Made by a program: the position numbers and the translations under genes. A DNA stretch of 64,000 bases, from positions 248,001-312,000 of the forward strand of contig CALUEU010000001.1 of assembly GCA_944319735.1 (NCBI GenBank), read 5' to 3'. Of this stretch, positions 62,673 to 64,000 are shown one piece after another. The notes below the pieces were generated by a model. It searched no databases. It was not told the origin of the DNA and saw only the letters and a program-made list of their open reading frames with translations. This stretch comes from an uncultured Methanomassiliicoccus sp. (GTDB lineage: Archaea > Thermoplasmatota > Thermoplasmata > Methanomassiliicoccales > Methanomassiliicoccaceae). How positions within the stretch are numbered: position 1 is the first letter of the stretch; every line of letters begins with the position of its first letter.

Positions 62673-62698
62673 AATGGGTTAACCCCATTTTTTATTTT
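62673..62698 (+). terminator. Terminator of the CobW-family gene
   Basis: AATGGG and CCCCATT (one bulged C) form a short stem around TTAA, directly followed by TTTTTATTTTT. Confidence 0.6.
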
Positions 62699-62707
62699 TA
62701 TGATGCA

Positions 62708-62741
62708 AAAAAATAAGTTTTGATCCGGCTGATGCCGAATC
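62708..62741 (-). terminator. Terminator of the SufB/D gene
   Basis: On the minus strand GATTCGGC and GCCGGATC pair (CGGC/GCCG core at 62726-62737, loop of 4), then comes ATCAAAACTTATTTTTTT, a T run directly after the sufB/D stop region. Confidence 0.55.
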
Positions 62742-62750
62742 ATAACTTGT

Positions 62751-63977
62751 TCATCCAGTAGCAAGATCGCTCTGTCTGATGGCCTCATCAATCTCGGCTT
62801 TTATGTCTTCAGGAATTCCACGTATTCCCACTTCAAGGAATCCTCTTACGATCATCCCTACAGCTTCATCCTCAGTTAGTCCACGGGACATGATGTATTC
62901 AACCTGATCCTGCGCAACCTTTCCCAATGAAGCTTCATGAGTCATTTCAACATCTGCTACCCTAGCATCCAGCTCTGGAATTGCAACGTTTATCCCAGAG
63001 TCTCCGAGGATCAGACCGCGGCATTCCAAATGTGCTTTGATATCTTTGGCTTCTCCAACCAATGTACCTCTGTTGATGACTTCTCCGCCGACAGTGATGG
63101 AGCGTGAAATGATTTCAGCTTTGCATTCAGGAGCTGACAGTACCACTCTTGACCCAAGATCAAGCTCTGCTCCGGGCTGTGCAATTGCTACAGTGTTGAA
63201 CTGAGCTACAGCACCTTTTCCAACAAGCCTTGCTGTTGGATATGTCTGAACACTCTTGACTTTTTTGAGGATTACATAGTTGTTGATGAATGTACCATTT
63301 TCTTCTACCACTATACCAGTACGAGGTCTTACGCCAATATTTTCTGCCCAGTTGTGGATCATGGTGAATTTCAAACTGGCATCCTTTTTGACATATATCT
63401 CTGAAATACCCATGTGAAGTGCGGTGTCTACATCGCTTCCAGAAGTGCATCCTGAAATGATCTCTATGGAAGCTCCCTCTTCAACGATGATTATGTTATG
63501 TACTGTCTGTGCGGAGATGTCGTGGCCGATCATAATACAGGTCTGAACAGGCAGTTTGACCTTTTTGCCTGCAAACGCTCTAATAAAGTAACCAGGAGAG
63601 TCGTTGAGATATGTGGCCGCAGTATACTTATCAGCATCAACATTTACTGCATTCCATGAGTAGTCTTTCAACCAGTCATATTTTTTCAAAGCATCCCTGA
63701 TATCCATCAGTTCAAATCCGTCATTATTGGAATTGTTCAGAACGATGGAATTGTCAATGACTAGCATGTTTCCATCATTTCCTTCTGTAGACGGATTGAC
63801 ACCGGTTTTCAGCATTGCTTCTTTGATATTATTTGGTAATTCTGAAGGAGCGTTGAATACAGGAATTTCTCCGGAAACTTCTGAGTATGTTTTAAGATCG
63901 AAATCTTCTCCGAAGGCTCCTTTTTTCTGTAATGCATTTTTTGCACGTTCTATCAGTTCATCTCTATCAGACGGCAT
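62751..63977 (-). CDS. SufB/SufD family Fe-S cluster assembly protein
   Basis: 408 residues. The middle and C-terminal parts form the right-handed beta-helix of SufB/SufD (NIIIVEEGASIEIISGCTSG; VISRSITVGGEVINRGTL; LILGDSGINVAIPELDARVA, then TEDEAVGMIVRGFLEVG). In archaea a single SufBD with SufC scaffolds [4Fe-4S] clusters. GAGGAG stands 9 bases before the ATG at 63977; an upstream GTG in the frame overlaps that site. sufC, if present, should lie just outside the right edge. Confidence 0.92.
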   Translation of the reverse strand: MPSDRDELIERAKNALQKKGAFGEDFDLKTYSEVSGEIPVFNAPSELPNNIKEAMLKTGVNPSTEGNDGNMLVIDNSIVLNNSNNDGFELMDIRDALKKYDWLKDYSWNAVNVDADKYTAATYLNDSPGYFIRAFAGKKVKLPVQTCIMIGHDISAQTVHNIIIVEEGASIEIISGCTSGSDVDTALHMGISEIYVKKDASLKFTMIHNWAENIGVRPRTGIVVEENGTFINNYVILKKVKSVQTYPTARLVGKGAVAQFNTVAIAQPGAELDLGSRVVLSAPECKAEIISRSITVGGEVINRGTLVGEAKDIKAHLECRGLILGDSGINVAIPELDARVADVEMTHEASLGKVAQDQVEYIMSRGLTEDEAVGMIVRGFLEVGIRGIPEDIKAEIDEAIRQSDLATG

Positions 63978-64000
63978 TTTATACACTCCTCGTAACCCTT

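Overview
The window reads as chromosomal DNA of an AT-rich archaeon (I estimate roughly 40% GC by eye). The gene content is archaeal: Cdc48, membrane LonB, Hel308, KEOPS subunit Cgi121, sn-glycerol-1-phosphate dehydrogenase, the archaeal HMG-CoA synthase/thiolase/DUF35 cluster, archaeal-type NMN adenylyltransferase and UPF0179. Together with DUF1638, EFR1 and CobW-family genes and BspA/InlB-type repeat proteins, this suggests a host-associated Thermoplasmata methanogen of the Methanomassiliicoccales. That placement is an inference; no methanogenesis operon lies in the window.

Layout. 0-14 kb: housekeeping and stress genes (M24 peptidase end, cyclophilin-like protein, Cdc48, regulators, Hsp20, FAS1 protein, TrkA/TrkH potassium uptake, a zinc-ribbon HisA-like fusion, a NikR-like regulator, an Fe-S flavoprotein, EgsA, UPF0179, PurC). 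14.3-31 kb: a surface-glycan locus with five GT4 and two GT2 glycosyltransferases, a GT-C-like membrane protein, DUF1616, a methyltransferase, a PIG-L deacetylase and two radical SAM proteins, bracketed by two CelD-type acyltransferases. 31-44 kb: PncC/NadM, LonB, Hel308, ThrC/ThrB, Cgi121, a DUF2776-like membrane protein and the mevalonate-entry operon with its own XRE regulator and palindromic operator. The thiolase there has Gly and Asp where the catalytic Cys and His are expected.

44.0-56.9 kb: a 12.8-kb element integrated at the 3' end of tRNA-Pro(CGG), flanked by a perfect 21-bp att repeat. It carries a tyrosine integrase, an HUH rolling-circle Rep, a Zot/pI-type ATPase, a 37-residue single-span protein with the charge pattern of a filamentous-phage coat protein, a 624-residue membrane-anchored ectodomain protein with a Gly-rich linker, and two large BspA/InlB repeat proteins, all in one translationally coupled operon. 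I read it as an integrated ssDNA virus, inovirus-like or pleolipovirus-like, and as the best candidate for an undescribed system. A 62-codon reading frame becomes intact only across attP when the element is circular.

56.9-64 kb: an acyltransferase-3 gene interrupted by two G11 tracts, both one base away from restoring a 343-residue protein (probable phase variation, or a homopolymer sequencing error); a TetR/DUF1638 pair with two strong palindromic operators; an SDR; an EFR1 flavodoxin-ferredoxin; a CobW-family GTPase; and a SufB/D protein. Genes are densely packed: four convergent pairs share an interlocked 4-bp stop, and many co-directional pairs overlap by ATGA or TAATG.
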